Below, one piece after another: positions 34,247-35,235 of a DNA stretch of 35,235 nt (position 1 is its first letter; every line of letters starts with the position of its first letter). The position numbers were made by a program, and so were the translations under genes. The stretch spans positions 1-35,235 of the forward strand of contig JAILFK010000020.1 in NCBI GenBank assembly GCA_024697595.1. The letters are read 5' to 3'. The notes beneath the pieces are model-generated. The model was not told the origin of the DNA and did no database searches. It worked only from the letters and a program-made list of their open reading frames with translations. This DNA is from Lachnospiraceae bacterium (GTDB lineage: Bacteria; Bacillota; Clostridia; Lachnospirales; Lachnospiraceae).

Positions 34247-35235
34247 ATGGCTTTATTTGAATCATATGAAAGAAGAATTGACCAAATCAATGCTGTTTTG
34301 AACAGCTATGGTATCAGCTCAATTGAAGAAGCTGAGAAGATTACAAAGGATGCTGGCCTTGATGTCTATGACATGGTAAAGGGTATTCAGCCAATTTGTT
34401 TTGAAAATGCAGCATGGGCTTACATTGTAGGTGCTGCTATCGCTATAAAGAAGGATTGCCGCAAGGCTGCAGATGCTGCTGCTGCAATCGGAGAAGGACT
34501 TCAGTCTTTCTGTATTCCAGGTTCAGTTGCTGACCACCGTAAGGTTGGTTTAGGACATGGTAACCTTGGAAAGATGTTATTAGAGGAGGAGACAGAGTGC
34601 TTCTGTTTCTTAGCAGGACATGAGTCTTTCGCTGCTGCTGAGGGAGCTATCGGTATTGCAGAGAAGGCTAACAAGGTTCGTCAAAAACCTCTTCGTGTTA
34701 TCTTGAACGGTCTTGGAAAAGATGCTGCACAGATTATTTCACGTATTAATGGTTTCACATATGTTGAGACAAAGTATGACTACAAGACAGCTACACTTAA
34801 TACTGTATATGAGAAGGCTTATTCAGATGGTCTTAGAGCTACAGTTAAGTGTTATGGTGCTGATGATGTTCAGGAAGGTGTTGCTATCATGCATCATGAG
34901 AACGTTGGTGTATCTATCACAGGTAACTCAACAAACCCAACACGTTTCCAGCATCCAGTAGCTGGTACATACAAGAAGGAATGTATCGAGCAGGGTAAGA
35001 AGTACTTCTCTGTTGCATCAGGTGGTGGTACAGGTCGTACACTTCACCCAGATAACATGGCTGCAGGTCCAGCTTCTTACGGTATGACAGATACACTTGG
35101 ACGTATGCATTCAGACGCTCAGTTCGCTGGTTCTTCATCAGTTCCTGCTCACGTTGAGATGATGGGACTTATTGGAGCAGGTAACAACCCAATGGTAGGT
35201 ATGACTGTTGCTGTTGCCGTTTCTGTTGAAGAAGC
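34247..35235 (+). CDS. GGGtGRT protein, 3' end cut by window
   Basis: The visible 329 residues start MALFESYERRIDQINAVLNSY and contain the name-giving motif SGGGTGRT (G259-T265). The family is widespread and often abundant in gut and rumen anaerobes, and its biochemical function is not established as far as I know. The protein is cysteine-rich for its size (IQPICFENA, KKDCRKAA, QSFCIPGS, ETECFCFLAGHES, VKCYGADD, KKECIEQ). It has small-residue helices (AAIGEGLQSF) and a conserved HxxxGLGHGNLGKMLLEEE stretch. AAAGGAGA lies before ATG 34247. Codon use is heavily biased (AAG, AAC, CGT, ATC), fitting high expression. The frame is open to the last base, so the stop is outside. Confidence 0.9.
   Translation, partial: MALFESYERRIDQINAVLNSYGISSIEEAEKITKDAGLDVYDMVKGIQPICFENAAWAYIVGAAIAIKKDCRKAADAAAAIGEGLQSFCIPGSVADHRKVGLGHGNLGKMLLEEETECFCFLAGHESFAAAEGAIGIAEKANKVRQKPLRVILNGLGKDAAQIISRINGFTYVETKYDYKTATLNTVYEKAYSDGLRATVKCYGADDVQEGVAIMHHENVGVSITGNSTNPTRFQHPVAGTYKKECIEQGKKYFSVASGGGTGRTLHPDNMAAGPASYGMTDTLGRMHSDAQFAGSSSVPAHVEMMGLIGAGNNPMVGMTVAVAVSVEE

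Noticed and set aside
33503-34290. Minus-strand frames across the scaffold gene
   Set aside because: Strong codon bias of the plus-strand gene leaves long accidental antisense frames; no promoter or ribosome site on the minus strand.

Overview
The window is AT-rich, with dense gene packing, strong Shine-Dalgarno sites and TTGACA/TATAAT-type promoters. Gene content points to a Gram-positive Clostridia genome, most likely family Lachnospiraceae (Butyrivibrio/Pseudobutyrivibrio/Roseburia-like). The pointers are a Bacillus-type LexA box at recA, the asp23-nusB-xseAB-ispA-dxs-tlyA-nadK-argR-recN block, a DUF5688 gene, and a Fe-S scaffold plus GGGtGRT protein pair. The genus is an inference. Most of the window is chromosomal housekeeping. 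The only mobile DNA seen is a truncated insertion sequence at the left edge.

Layout. 1-443: end of an IS1202/ISNCY-like element with the 5' part of its transposase on the minus strand. 470-6749: rpsU, prfC, recA-recX, rny and a Nudix ADP-sugar pyrophosphatase, mostly separated by good terminators. 6753-8780: divergent shikimate genes, DAHP synthase (minus) and aroD (plus), sharing a control region with an 18-bp direct repeat. 8880-10353: tRNA-Arg(CCG) followed by a membrane-anchored double-SH3b protein. 10399-14070: rluF-like pseudouridine synthase, ligA and metA, closely spaced. 14160-23176: asp23, then the block nusB to recN. The spoIIIA and spoIVB-spo0A genes that flank this block in spore formers are absent on both sides. 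23206-24276 (minus): tRNA-Thr(CGT) read into a DUF5688 gene. 24330-26831: small membrane protein, queH, argH. 26908-28223: asd alone. 28233-33352: an AAA ATPase with degenerate active sites, an extended 1004-residue topoisomerase III, and a left-handed beta-helix acyltransferase, in overlapping or near-abutting order. 33453-35235: Fe-S scaffold-like protein and the GGGtGRT protein, the latter cut by the window end.

How they work together. recA/recX/recN/xseAB/ligA/topB cover DNA repair and topology. rpsU/prfC/rluF/tlyA/queH and the tRNAs cover translation and RNA modification. aroF/aroD, metA, asd and argH/argR cover amino acid synthesis. ispA/dxs make isoprenoid precursors and nadK makes NADP.

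The least understood parts are the GGGtGRT/scaffold pair, the degenerate ATPase coupled to the extended TopB, the two tRNA-mRNA arrangements, and several uncatalogued operator-like repeats (rny, aroF/aroD, asd, the ATPase promoter). No CRISPR array, prophage, rRNA operon or complete IS was found. No gene-free stretch exceeds 300 bases.
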